In this document: positions 26,169 to 35,685 of the stretch, in pieces
Position numbering within the stretch: the first letter of the stretch is position 1
Layout of the letters: every line of letters begins with the position of its first letter
Notes under the pieces: generated by a model
Told to the model about the DNA's origin: nothing
The model's database searches: none
The model's input: the letters and a program-made list of their open reading frames with translations, nothing else
Position numbers and translations under genes: made by a program
Source: Acidobacteriota bacterium
Lineage (GTDB): Bacteria > Acidobacteriota > Vicinamibacteria > Vicinamibacterales > UBA823
Direction: 5' to 3'
DNA length: 64,000 nt
Assembly: GCA_002730525.1 (NCBI GenBank)
Contig: PCAK01000010.1
Span: 58,506-122,505 of the forward strand

Positions 26169-27323
26169 TCAGGCTTGAACGGCGCGGACAAAGAGGTCGG
26201 CCAGCTCAGCGGCCGTGGTCCGGCCCCACGATTCGTTCACGCCCAGCCGGAAGCCCGACCCGTCGCCGAGCGGTCCCGGCAGCCGCACGTTCTGACGCGC
26301 GAGCTGATCGCGGACGGCATTCAGGTCGGGGTGCCGCACCTTCAGGAGGAAGAGGTTGGTGCCCGCCGGGATCGGCTCGATCATGAACGCATCGTGGGCA
26401 ACGATCAGCCGCCGCCACTCGTCCGACACCGCAACGGCCTTCGCGTATCGCTCTGGGAACCCTCGGAAGTAGTGCATCGCGATCGCAGCGTAGGGCCAGA
26501 CCTGCGCCAGCCCCCCCCCGAACATCCGCCGCGTGTGGAACATCTCGTCCAGCAGGTCACGCGGGCCGGCGAGCATCGCGCCCGAAGGCGCATTGAAGTA
26601 CTTGTAGAGCGACACGTAGACGGTGTCGAAGCCGCGGGCGTAGTCGGCCACCGGCCGTCCCGAGAACCCGGCCTGCAGGAAGATCCGGGCGCCGTCGAGA
26701 TGGGTGCCGATCCCTTCGGCGCGGGCGAACGCCGTGATCCGGTCCATCTCGGCTTCGTCGAACATCTCGCCCGACTTCCGCCGAACCGGGGACTCGATCG
26801 AGATAGCCGAGATCCGTCTGGTGACCCGGCCGCTCGCGGTCCGATCGACCAGCGCCTGCACGTCGTCGAGCGTGAACGTCGCGCGTCCCGGCGCCAGCGG
26901 GACCAGCTGAACGTTACTCAGCTCAAGCGTGTCGCCGGTGTCGTTGTACAGATGGCTCTCGGCCTGGACGATCGCCCGGCTCGCGCCGCCGGCCAGTGCA
27001 CGGACAGCGAGGTGGTTGGCCAGCGTGCCGGTCGGCATGAAGACGGCGCGCTCCTTGCCGAGGACCTCGGCGAAGGCCTGTTCCAGCTCCTCGACGACGC
27101 CGCCGTTCGAGTAGGAATCCCTCGCGATTCCGCCGTCGGCGGAGAGTCGCGACAGGAGTTCGACCGATTCGGGAGGTGTCAGGCCGAGGCCGTCGCCCGA
27201 CATCCTGATCGTCCGAGCGTCAGGGGCCTGAACCGCCGTGGCGGGCGCGTCATCGACGGTGAAGCCGAGCGCCGCCGCCGCCGAACCGACCTGAAGGAAA
27301 TGTCGGCGATCGATCGTGGTCAT
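26169..27323 (-). CDS. Tat-exported threonine-aldolase-like PLP enzyme
   Basis: A 384-residue protein whose first 30 residues are a twin-arginine signal (IDRRHFLQVGSAAAALGF). The rest is a beta-eliminating lyase/threonine aldolase domain (LtaE-like). PLP contacts are in FMPTGTLANHLAVRAL and GIGTHLDGARIFLQ, and the PLP lysine is in VSLYKYFNAPSGAML. LtaE enzymes are normally cytoplasmic and cleave threonine to glycine and acetaldehyde; an exported version suggests use of extracytoplasmic amino acids or another beta-hydroxy substrate. Export in folded form fits a cofactor-bearing enzyme. It is divergent from pepT with about 90 bp between starts. Confidence 0.85.
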   Translation of the reverse strand: MTTIDRRHFLQVGSAAAALGFTVDDAPATAVQAPDARTIRMSGDGLGLTPPESVELLSRLSADGGIARDSYSNGGVVEELEQAFAEVLGKERAVFMPTGTLANHLAVRALAGGASRAIVQAESHLYNDTGDTLELSNVQLVPLAPGRATFTLDDVQALVDRTASGRVTRRISAISIESPVRRKSGEMFDEAEMDRITAFARAEGIGTHLDGARIFLQAGFSGRPVADYARGFDTVYVSLYKYFNAPSGAMLAGPRDLLDEMFHTRRMFGGGLAQVWPYAAIAMHYFRGFPERYAKAVAVSDEWRRLIVAHDAFMIEPIPAGTNLFLLKVRHPDLNAVRDQLARQNVRLPGPLGDGSGFRLGVNESWGRTTAAELADLFVRAVQA

Positions 27324-27414
27324 GGGTGCTCCTTCGTGTTCCTGTCCGACGAGCCTGCACGGCGAGCTGGCCGATTATACCGGACGTCTCCGGTCGCCGG
27401 ACTATCATGCACCG

Positions 27415-28671
<1,257 letters not shown>

Positions 28672-28697
28672 GACTTCGCCTCCGGTTAGACCGGCCC

Positions 28698-29090
28698 TCA
28701 CGCCGCCCAAAAGGTTTTCACCGGATACTTCTGGATGTTCTCGTCGGGCGTGACGATCGTCAGGTCGTGCTCGATCGCCTGCGCGATCAGCAGCCGGTCG
28801 AACGGATCGCCGTGGTGCGGCGGGAGCTTCGAGAGATGGGTCAGCGTACCCTCCTCGAGGCCGAGCGGTGCGATCTGGTGGCGCTCGCGTTGGCGGGGGA
28901 TGTAGGCGCCGGGTTCCTCCGGCAGGTCGAGGCGGCCCAAGCGGTGCTTCAGGAGGATCTCGCGCAGCGAGACGACGCTCAGCGCGACGTCATTGGCCGG
29001 CGTCCGGATCGCGTCGACGACCTGCTCGGGCAGAACGGCGCTGCCGGTGATGTACCAGAGGAACGGCGTCGTATCGAGCAGGAGGTTCAT
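28698..29090 (-). CDS. PIN-domain toxin (VapC-like)
   Basis: A 130-residue PIN-domain ribonuclease. The acidic catalytic residues are Asp6 (MNLLLDTTPFLW), the Glu in LSVVSLREILLKHRLG, and the two Asp in HHGDPFDRLLIAQA and TIVTPDENI. Family proteins cut RNA, often tRNA, when freed from their antitoxin. Its start overlaps the antitoxin stop by four bases (ATGA), so the antitoxin is made first and translation is coupled. DPFDRLL with a Trp in DTTPFLWY is typical of the PIN group paired with Phd-type antitoxins. Confidence 0.9.
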   Translation of the reverse strand: MNLLLDTTPFLWYITGSAVLPEQVVDAIRTPANDVALSVVSLREILLKHRLGRLDLPEEPGAYIPRQRERHQIAPLGLEEGTLTHLSKLPPHHGDPFDRLLIAQAIEHDLTIVTPDENIQKYPVKTFWAA

Positions 29091-29326
29091 ACGGCGTCGC
29101 CATCGGCGTAGGCCGAGGCCGGGACCGGGCGGTCGAAATCGGGTGGAACGCGAAAATCGTCGCCGCAGAGGCCGGCCGGACGGGGCTGGCGGACGGGTCG
29201 GCGGAGTGGCCGGAGTTCGGCGACTGGGACGTTCCGCTTGGCCAAAAAGATGGTCTCTCCAGCCTCACATCGCTTCAAGTACTCGGAAAGCCTTGCTTTT
29301 GCCTCTGCAATATTGACTTTCAACAT
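29087..29326 (-). CDS. Phd/YefM-type antitoxin
   Basis: A 79-residue antitoxin. The DNA-binding N-terminus is MLKVNIAEAKARLSEYLKRC, with GETIFLAKRNVPVAELRPL completing the Phd fold; the charged, proline-rich C-terminus should wrap the toxin. ATG 29326 was chosen because an in-frame ATG at 29344 would lie upstream of the -10 element. The first base of the mRNA would be at or next to the ATG. The promoter contains a palindromic operator, so the complex probably represses its own transcription. Confidence 0.85.
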   Translation of the reverse strand: MLKVNIAEAKARLSEYLKRCEAGETIFLAKRNVPVAELRPLRRPVRQPRPAGLCGDDFRVPPDFDRPVPASAYADGDAV

Positions 29327-29332
29327 GATTAG

Positions 29333-29361
29333 ATAGTTGATCATTTATATGATCATGTCAA
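29333..29361 (-). promoter_or_regulatory. Autoregulated promoter and operator of the toxin-antitoxin pair
   Basis: Minus strand: a perfect TTGACA (29361-29356), a 17-base spacer and AACTAT (29338-29333). The spacer is nearly filled by a palindrome, TGATCA-tataaa-TGATCA (29355-29338). A repressor bound there would block RNA polymerase. Confidence 0.65.
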
Positions 29362-29428
29362 GAGAGGCAAGGCACAGCACTGGCCAGGGTGCCAAGTTAG
29401 GAAATTATGAGAAGGACCCTCACACCGG

Positions 29429-29449
29429 CCCTCTCCCGAAGGGAGAGGG
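29429..29449. repeat. GC hairpin of the CCCTCTCCC type
   Basis: CCCTCTCCC-gaa-GGGAGAGGG is preceded by ACCCTCACACCGG. Elements of this wording are dispersed in many bacterial genomes. It separates the toxin-antitoxin promoter from the next minus-strand gene and could terminate its transcription. Confidence 0.55.
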
Positions 29450-29476
29450 AGGAATGTAGGGCTTCGCGACGGGTAC

Positions 29477-29776
29477 CTAGCGCGGTACGGCCCCGTATCG
29501 CTCCTGGTAGAAGGCGTCGATCTCGGCGCGCTGCTCGGGCGACATTCCCTCACGCCAGAGATGCTCCGGCATCGCCCGGATCTCCTCGAAGACGGCTTCG
29601 ATCGAGGCGTTCCCTTCGCCCAGTTCCTCGGCCTGCGGCAGGAAGTGCGTGTAGAAATTCTCGGCGACCTCGAAGAAGCCGTGCTCCGGCCGCCTCGCAG
29701 ACGGACGCAGTGGCCTCAAGATACTGCACTTCCGCAAGGATCGCACCGATTCAGGGTCGGTTTCCGAAGGCCGCAT
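29477..29776 (-). CDS. Short hypothetical protein, possibly a gene fragment
   Basis: A 99-residue frame from ATG 29776. The first 30 residues are Arg/Ser/Pro-rich and doubtful as coding sequence. The rest (EHGFFEVAENFYTHFLPQAE, then MPEHLWREGMSPEQRAEIDAFYQERYG) has the composition of a real soluble helical protein with a C-terminal Glu/Tyr-rich helix. I do not recognise the family. It may be the 3' part of a longer gene whose start has been lost. The upstream frame runs into the promoter and body of the divergent SDR gene and is not believable. Confidence 0.4.
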   Translation of the reverse strand: MRPSETDPESVRSLRKCSILRPLRPSARRPEHGFFEVAENFYTHFLPQAEELGEGNASIEAVFEEIRAMPEHLWREGMSPEQRAEIDAFYQERYGAVPR

Positions 29777-29835
29777 CCCGTGGATTTCGGCCGGATCCAG
29801 CCTTCGGCCCGACGTGGTCGCTCCGGCCCGGGCGA

Positions 29836-29841
29836 TATAAT
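29836..29841 (+). promoter_or_regulatory. Perfect TATAAT -10 element of the CoA-catabolic operon
   Basis: TATAAT about 44 bases before GTG 29885; the -35 region (around TGGTCG) is weak. This is probably the start of the SDR-to-ligase operon. Confidence 0.5.
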
Positions 29842-29884
29842 CCCCACCTGTCATGGGCTTTTCAGAGCCTCGAGGCCGCTCGGC

Positions 29885-30661
29885 GTGCTGACCGATCGTG
29901 TCGTCTTCGTGACGGGGGGCGGCCGAGGCATCGGTCGAGCGACTGCGCTCGCATTCGCGGCGGCGGGCGCCCGCACGGTCGTCGCCGCGCGATCGGTGGA
30001 CCAGGTCGAGGCCGTGGCGGCCGAGGTGGTGCAGGCCGGTGGGCGGGCGCTCCCACTGGTCTGCGACGTGACATCGGGTTCGAGCGTGGCGTCGGCGGTC
30101 GAGGAAACCGGACGTCACTTCGGTCCGGTCGACGTGCTCGTCAACAACGCCGGCTACGTCGAGAGCGCTCCGCTGACGCGGGTCACCGACGAGACCTGGA
30201 ACCGGACGCTCGCAGTCAATCTCACCGGCACGTTCCTCTGCCTGCGAGCGGTCCTCCCCTCCATGGTCGAACGGCAGCGCGGCCGGGTGATCAGCATCGC
30301 TTCCACCGCTGCCGAGATCGGCTACGCCTACACCGCGGCCTACTGCGCGGCGAAGCATGGCGTGCTCGGGCTGACGCGCTCGGTGGCGCTCGAGGTCGCC
30401 GCCAAGGGGGTCACGGTCAACGCCATCTGCCCGGGCTGGGTGGATACCGGCATGACCGAGGAATCGATCGCGCGGATCGTCCGAACGACCGGTCGTTCGG
30501 CCGACGAGGCGCGCGCGACGCTCGAGGCGATGAACCCGCAGGGCCGGCTGATCCGTTCCGACGAGGTCGCCGACCTCGCGGTCTGGCTGGCCGGCGATGC
30601 GGCCGCCGGTGTTACCGGTCAGGCATACAATGTGGACGGCCGTGAGGTCGCCCCGAGCTGA
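29885..30661 (+). CDS. SDR-family dehydrogenase, 3-hydroxyacyl-CoA dehydrogenase-like
   Basis: A 258-residue short-chain dehydrogenase. The nucleotide-binding motif TGGGRGIG is near the start. NNAG follows at about residue 85. The catalytic Ser is in ISIASTAAE and the Tyr/Lys pair in YTAAYCAAKHG. The protein ends in the usual GVTGQAYNVDGRE. The GTG at 29885 lies just before the conserved LTDRVVFVTGG; no better start is present. It heads a five-gene run with RidA (now gutted), enoyl-CoA hydratase, acyl-CoA dehydrogenase and a CoA ligase. That context points to oxidation of a hydroxyacyl-CoA intermediate. Confidence 0.88.
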   Translation: MLTDRVVFVTGGGRGIGRATALAFAAAGARTVVAARSVDQVEAVAAEVVQAGGRALPLVCDVTSGSSVASAVEETGRHFGPVDVLVNNAGYVESAPLTRVTDETWNRTLAVNLTGTFLCLRAVLPSMVERQRGRVISIASTAAEIGYAYTAAYCAAKHGVLGLTRSVALEVAAKGVTVNAICPGWVDTGMTEESIARIVRTTGRSADEARATLEAMNPQGRLIRSDEVADLAVWLAGDAAAGVTGQAYNVDGREVAPS

Positions 30662-30676
30662 CCCTGAATTGAGCCA

Positions 30677-30817
30677 ATGCCCGGCATCAAGATCGTCAAC
30701 CCATCTACGCTTGCCGACCCAAAGGGCTACAACCACGGCACCAGTGTGCCGGCGGACGGGCAGTTGCTCGAGCCGGGCGCGCGGGTCGAGATTGAAGGAG
30801 TGGCGCTGATCTCATGA
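30677..30817 (+). pseudogene. Gutted RidA-family gene: N-terminus joined to C-terminus
   Basis: A 46-residue frame from ATG 30677 to TGA 30815-30817. It begins MPGIKIVNPSTLADPKGYNHG, then TSVPADGQLL, the start of a RidA/YjgF imine-deaminase family protein. It ends EPGARVEIEGVALIS, which is that family's C-terminus. The middle 80 or so residues, including the ligand-binding core, are absent, but the frame is kept across the GQLL/EPGA junction. The ATGA overlap with the next gene survives, so coupling to the enoyl-CoA hydratase is intact. RidA genes normally occur at this place in 2-aminobenzoyl-CoA-type clusters. Confidence 0.7.
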
Positions 30818-31611
30818 CGACCATCGCACCCACGACGTTCGAGTACGCTGAAGATGCGGGCATCGCGACGATCACGCTGAATCGGCCAGAGCGGCTCAAC
30901 GCGCTCACGTTCGAGGTCTACGCGGAGCTGCGCGATACGTTCGCCGCGCTCGCCGATCGCGACGAGGTGCGGGTCGTCATCATCACCGGCGCCGGGCGGG
31001 GCTTCTGTTCGGGCGGCGATGTGGAGGCGATCATCGGCGAGTTGCTGAATCGCGACCGCGAGAAGCTGCGCGAGTTCACGAAGATGACCTGCGATGTCGT
31101 CCGCAACATCCGGGCGTTGCCCAAGCCGGTGATCGCCGCGGTCAACGGCGTCGCCGCCGGCGCCGGCGCCGTGATCGCGCTGGCCTGCGATTTTCGGGTG
31201 GGCAGCGAACTGTCGAGTTTCGCGTTCCTGTTCACCAAGGTGGGACTGGCCGGCGCCGACATGGGCGCGGCCTACCTGCTGCCGCGCACGATCGGTCTGG
31301 GGCGGGCGACCGAACTGCTGTTCCTGGGCAACCGCGTGGCTGGCGATGCCGCGTGCCAGATGGGCCTGCTGTCGTGCGTCGTTCCCGGTGACGATCTGTT
31401 CGACGAGGCCCATGCGCTCGCTGTGAAGCTGGCGGCCGGGCCGTCGTCCGCGCTGGCGCGGACGAAGGAACTGATCCAGCGCGAACTGGAGATGCCGTTC
31501 GGGGCGGCACTCGATCTCGAAGCCGAGGCACAGGCCGAGTGCATGGAGTCGCCGAATTTCAAGGAAGCCTACGACGCATTCGTCGAGAAGCGGAAGCCGA
31601 ACTTCGAGTGA
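30814..31611 (+). CDS. Enoyl-CoA hydratase family protein
   Basis: A 265-residue crotonase-fold protein. The oxyanion-hole segment is VVIITGAGRGFCSGGDVEAI and the second is NGVAAGAGAVIALACDFRVGSE. The usual catalytic Glu positions near ADMGAAYLLPRTIGLGRATELL are only partly kept (Asp-Met-Gly), so hydration need not be its reaction. It starts inside the RidA relic stop (ATGA). Between SDR and acyl-CoA dehydrogenase genes it should act on an unsaturated or ring-derived acyl-CoA. Confidence 0.9.
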   Translation: MTTIAPTTFEYAEDAGIATITLNRPERLNALTFEVYAELRDTFAALADRDEVRVVIITGAGRGFCSGGDVEAIIGELLNRDREKLREFTKMTCDVVRNIRALPKPVIAAVNGVAAGAGAVIALACDFRVGSELSSFAFLFTKVGLAGADMGAAYLLPRTIGLGRATELLFLGNRVAGDAACQMGLLSCVVPGDDLFDEAHALAVKLAAGPSSALARTKELIQRELEMPFGAALDLEAEAQAECMESPNFKEAYDAFVEKRKPNFE

Positions 31612-31637
31612 GCCGCGCCGCCGCCCGCTGACCCGCG

Positions 31638-32780
31638 ATGCTAACCTTGCCGTTCTTCGACGACGATCACCGGCGGCTGGCCGAGCGGCTGCGGAGCTTC
31701 TGCACCGACACGATCGATCCCGGCTTCGATGATGACGAGGTCGACCCGCTCGCGGCTGGCCGCGAGGCGATTCGCGTCTGCGCGGCCGAGGGTCTGTTGG
31801 CGCACCTGGCGCCAGGGTCTCGTCGGGGCCTGCGCGAGATCTGTCTGATTCGTGAAGCGCTCGCGGCGCGGTCGGGCCTGGTCGATGCGGTCTTCGCCGT
31901 GCAGGGGCTGGGGAGCTATCCGATCCGGCTGGCCGGTAGCGCCGCGCTGCAGGAGCGATACCTGCCGAGCGTCGCCAGCGGAGAGACGATCGCCGCTTTC
32001 GCGGTGACCGAGCGGGAGGCCGGATCGGACCTGCGCGGGATCCGGACGACGGCCCGCGCCGCCGGCGACGCCTACGTGCTCGACGGCTCGAAGACGCTCA
32101 TTTCCAATGCCGGAATCGCCGATCACTACACCGTCCTGGCCCGGACCGGCCCGCCCGATGCGGCGACACCGAGACTGTCGGCGTTCGTCGTCGATGCCGA
32201 CAACCCAGGCCTGCGTGTCGCCGGGCAGATTCCCCTGCTCGCGCCCCATCCGATCGGCGATCTGGAATTCAACGGATGCCGCGTTCCGGCCGACCACCGC
32301 TTGGGTGCGGAAGGCGACGGCCTGAAAATCGCGCTGACCACGCTCGACCGGTTCCGGCCCTCGGTCGGCGCCGCGGCGTGCGGCCTGGCGGCCCGCGCGC
32401 TCGAGGAAGCGCTGACCCACGTGACCCGGCGGTCGCAGTTCAGCGAGCCGCTGGCCAGCTTCCAGGCGACGAAGCTGGCGCTCGCCGACATGCAGACCGA
32501 ACTCGATGCTGCCCGGCTGCTCGTCTTCCGCGCCGCCTGGCTTGCCGACACGGTCGATCGGCGGACCACGCGCGAGGCCTCGACGGCGAAGCTGTTCGCC
32601 ACCGAGGCGGCGCAGCGGATCGTCGACCGCGCGGTGCAGCTACACGGTGGCCGTGGCGTCGTGCGCGGCGTCGTCGTCGAGCGACTCTACCGGGAGGTGC
32701 GGGCGCTGCGGCTGTACGAGGGCACGTCAGAGATTCAGCGGTTGATCATCGCGGACCAGATGCTGAAAGCCAAGGACTAA
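31638..32780 (+). CDS. Acyl-CoA dehydrogenase
   Basis: A 380-residue flavoenzyme with the three acyl-CoA dehydrogenase regions: N-terminal helices, a beta domain (FAVTEREAGSDLRGIRTTA, then SKTLISNAGIADHYTVLAR) and the C-terminal helical domain with RSQFSEPLASFQATKLALADMQ. The catalytic-base region near the end is YEGTSEIQRLIIADQML. The FAD-binding QLHGGRGVVRG stretch is present. It is 26 bp after the hydratase and two bp before the CoA ligase. In this cluster it probably oxidises a ring-derived CoA thioester. Confidence 0.92.
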   Translation: MLTLPFFDDDHRRLAERLRSFCTDTIDPGFDDDEVDPLAAGREAIRVCAAEGLLAHLAPGSRRGLREICLIREALAARSGLVDAVFAVQGLGSYPIRLAGSAALQERYLPSVASGETIAAFAVTEREAGSDLRGIRTTARAAGDAYVLDGSKTLISNAGIADHYTVLARTGPPDAATPRLSAFVVDADNPGLRVAGQIPLLAPHPIGDLEFNGCRVPADHRLGAEGDGLKIALTTLDRFRPSVGAAACGLAARALEEALTHVTRRSQFSEPLASFQATKLALADMQTELDAARLLVFRAAWLADTVDRRTTREASTAKLFATEAAQRIVDRAVQLHGGRGVVRGVVVERLYREVRALRLYEGTSEIQRLIIADQMLKAKD

Positions 32781-32782
32781 AG

Positions 32783-34411
32783 GTGGCCTGTACCTTCACT
32801 GATCATCGTCCGCCGGTCGAGCTCTGGCCGGAGCGGGTCTACACGCTGCCCGAGTTCGAGTACGACGCCCGGATCAATCTGGCATCGACGCTGCTCGACG
32901 CACACGTGCAGGGTGGCCGCGGCGACCGCGTGGCGGTGGTCCATGGCGATCGGCGGATCACTTACGCCCAGCTACAGCGGACCGTGAACCGGATCGGTAA
33001 CGGCCTCCGCGCCCAGGGCGTGAAGCCGGGCGGCCGCGTGCTGCTTCGGATGCTCAATCGGCCCGAGTTCGTCGCGACATGGCTCGCGGTGCAGAAGATC
33101 GGCGGGGTCTGCGTGTCGACGATGCCGATGCTGCGGGCCCGGGAACTGGCCTACGTGATCCGCGACAGCGAGGCCTGTCTTGCCGTCGTGGCGGAAGAGT
33201 TGTCCAGCGAAATGGATCAGGCTGTGGAGGCATCGGCCACGCCGCCGATCGTCGTGACGGTCGCCGAGGACGAGACGCGGAGCGGGGCCGGCCTGACGCT
33301 CGATGCACTGATGATGACGGGGGCGGAGACCCTGGAGGCTCACCCCCTCGATCGCGACGACGTGGCGATCATCGCTTACACCTCCGGCAGCACCGGGCAG
33401 CCCAAGGGCGCGTGCCACGCCCCGATCGACATCCTGGCGTCAGCCGACACCTACGCCCGGCAGGTGCTCGGCGCGTCGGCTGACGACGTCTTCGGCGGGC
33501 ACCCGACTCTCGCGTTCACCTATGGACTCGGCGCCGGGCTAGTCTTTCCGATGCGTGTCGGCGCGGCGACGGTGCTGCTCGATCGGTTCAGTCCGGAGGC
33601 CTTACTCGACGCGACCGCGCGGCACGGCGTGACCCTGCTCTGGTGCGGTGCGACGACCTACAAGATGCTGCTGCAGATCGACGATCTGGAACAGCGGTTC
33701 GATCTCAGCAAGCTTCGGCTGTGTGTCAGCGCGGGCGAGCCGTTGCCCAGGAGCGTCCATGACGAGTGGATACGGCGGACCGGCGTGGAGGTGCTCGACG
33801 GATTGGGGACCACGGAGATGTTCCACATCTTCGTCTCGGCCCGGCCGGGCGACGGGCGTTCGGGGTCGACCGGTCGCGCGGTGCCTGGCTACGAGGTGCG
33901 GATTGTTGACGAGCAGTTGCGGGAGGTTCCGCGTGGCACGCCGGGCCTGCTGGCGGTGAAGGGGCCGACTGGCTGCCGGTACTGGCGGAAGCCCGAGCAC
34001 CAGCGCGATTACGTCCGCGACGGCTGGAACATCCCGAACGACATTTGCCTGCAGGACGAGGATGGCTTCATCTGGTACCAGTGCCGCAACGACGATCTGA
34101 TCATCTCGGCCGGGTACAACATCGCGGGTCCCGAGGTCGAGGCCGTGCTGATCGAGCACCCCGCGGTGCTCGAGGCCGCGGTCGTGGCGGCGCCCGATGC
34201 GGTCAAGGGCCACGTGCCGAAAGCGTTCGTCGTCGTCAAGCCTTCCGCCACCCCGGGCCCGGATCTGGCGCACAACCTTCAGGAGCACGCGAAGCGGGAA
34301 CTGGCCCCCTACAAGTACCCGCGCAAGGTGGAGTTCGTCGACGCGCTGCCCAAGACCGAGACCGGCAAGATCCGGCGGGTCGAACTGCGGAAGCGTGAAG
34401 CCGGCGGGTAG
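32783..34411 (+). CDS. Benzoate/2-aminobenzoate-CoA ligase family AMP-forming synthetase
   Basis: A 542-residue adenylate-forming ligase. The phosphate loop is YTSGSTGQPKGACH near residue 195, with GLGTTEMFHIFVSA (motif A5), the YVRDGWNIPNDICLQDEDGF hinge segment and the catalytic Lys in PKTETGKIRRVELRKRE. The opening (VELWPERVYTLPEFEYDARINLASTLLDAHV) resembles benzoate-CoA and 2-aminobenzoate-CoA ligases. GTG 32783 follows the dehydrogenase stop by two bases. It should activate an aromatic acid, most likely anthranilate from the cluster context, to its CoA thioester. Confidence 0.88.
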   Translation: MACTFTDHRPPVELWPERVYTLPEFEYDARINLASTLLDAHVQGGRGDRVAVVHGDRRITYAQLQRTVNRIGNGLRAQGVKPGGRVLLRMLNRPEFVATWLAVQKIGGVCVSTMPMLRARELAYVIRDSEACLAVVAEELSSEMDQAVEASATPPIVVTVAEDETRSGAGLTLDALMMTGAETLEAHPLDRDDVAIIAYTSGSTGQPKGACHAPIDILASADTYARQVLGASADDVFGGHPTLAFTYGLGAGLVFPMRVGAATVLLDRFSPEALLDATARHGVTLLWCGATTYKMLLQIDDLEQRFDLSKLRLCVSAGEPLPRSVHDEWIRRTGVEVLDGLGTTEMFHIFVSARPGDGRSGSTGRAVPGYEVRIVDEQLREVPRGTPGLLAVKGPTGCRYWRKPEHQRDYVRDGWNIPNDICLQDEDGFIWYQCRNDDLIISAGYNIAGPEVEAVLIEHPAVLEAAVVAAPDAVKGHVPKAFVVVKPSATPGPDLAHNLQEHAKRELAPYKYPRKVEFVDALPKTETGKIRRVELRKREAGG

Positions 34412-34443
34412 CGGAATTCCTCAGCCTCAGCGAGGGAATTCGC
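34411..34443 (+). terminator. Hairpin after the CoA ligase gene
   Basis: Starting at the stop codon, GCGGAATTCCTC and GAGGGAATTCGC pair with one bulge around a short loop. There is no T-run. It probably ends the catabolic operon. Confidence 0.45.
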
Positions 34444-34561
34444 TCCGAACTCCGCGCGCTGCGAGCCTCGGCCCTGCTTCGAGCGACCTCGGACATCTCC
34501 TGAATCCGGGCAAAGCCTTGGCTCGCTGTTTGCACTTGCGGTATGGGCGAAGAGCCTCGTG

Positions 34562-35672
34562 ATGCGATCGGTCGACTTCAACCAAGCCCCGTTCCTGCTG
34601 ATCTGGGAGGTCACGCGGGCCTGCGCACTCGCCTGTCGCCACTGCCGGGCCGAGGCGATCGACTGGCGTCATCCGGATGAGCTGACGTTCGACGAGGGCG
34701 CCCGACTTCTGGATGACGTGGCCGAGATGGGGACGCCGATCGTCATCCTGACCGGCGGTGACCCGCTCCAGCGCGACGATCTCGAGGATCTGATCCGGCA
34801 CGGCCGCCAGAACGGGCTGCGGGTCGGGACGATTCCGGCCGCAACGCCCCGACTGACCCGTGACCGCGTCGCTCCGGGCCGCCGGGCTCGATCAGATGGC
34901 ACTCAGTCTCGACGGGTGGGACGAACCGAGCCACGACGGTTTCCGCCGGGTGGACGGTTCGTTCGCCCGAACGATGGCTGCCGCGGCCTGGGCGCGCGAA
35001 CTCGGCCTGCCGCTGCAGATCGACACCGTGTTCGGAGCGTGGAACGCCGGCCGGTTCCCGGAACTCGCGGCGTTGGTCGAATCGCTCGGCGTCGTCTTCT
35101 GGGAGGTGTTCTTCCTCGTGCCGACCGGGCGCGGGGCCGAACTCGACGGATGCACCGCCGAGCAGTGCGAGCGGCTTTTCGCCGACCTCTACGAGATGTC
35201 ACGGCGCGCGCCGTTCATCATCAAGATCACCGAGGCGCCCCACTATCGGCGGTTCGTGCAGCAGCAGGCCGGTCACTCTGACGCCCGGCCGCCGGCGATG
35301 CGCGACGTCCACCGACACGCCGCCGCGACGACGGACGCGGGCTTGCGCGTCACGCGTCAGGGCGTGAACTCGGGGAAGGGTTTCTGCTTCGTCGACCACG
35401 TGGGCGACATCTATCCAAGCGGGTTCCTGCCGATGCTGGCGGGCAATGTCCGGCGTGATGCGATCGCTGACACGTATCGCACCGCGCCGATCTTCGTCGC
35501 GTTGCGAGATCCGGATCGTCTGAAGGGGCGGTGCGGGGCGTGCGAGTATCGAGAGATCTGTGGCGGCTCACGCTCGAGAGCGTTCGCGTTGACCGGCGAT
35601 CCGTTCGCAGAAGACGGCTCGTGTGGCTACGTTCCCGACACCGACGTCACGGCCTCCACCGTCAGCCACTGA
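34562..35672 (+). pseudogene. Radical SAM/SPASM protein (TIGR04053-like) with a frameshift
   Basis: The N-terminal part (to about 34865) has the radical SAM cluster CALACRHC near residue 20, ELTFDEGARLLDDVAEMG and VILTGGDPLQRDDL. Near LTRD the frame breaks, and the rest continues in another frame from about 34860: ASLRAAGLDQMALSLDGWDEPSHD, the HYRR region, GFCFVDHVGDIYPSGFLP, and a SPASM domain with CGACEYREICGGSRSRAFALTGDPFAEDGSC. By comparison with the family wording I know, about five bases are missing between LTRD and SLRAAG. Either the gene is dead or the assembly has a local error. The function of the family is not settled. The promoter may be TTGGCT, 18 bases, TATGGG just upstream. Confidence 0.85.
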
Positions 35673-35685
35673 CCGGCCCTCGGCG

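Noticed and set aside
29777..30736. N-terminal extension of the minus-strand hypothetical at 29477
   Set aside because: It runs through the promoter and body of the SDR gene on the other strand and has shadow-frame composition.
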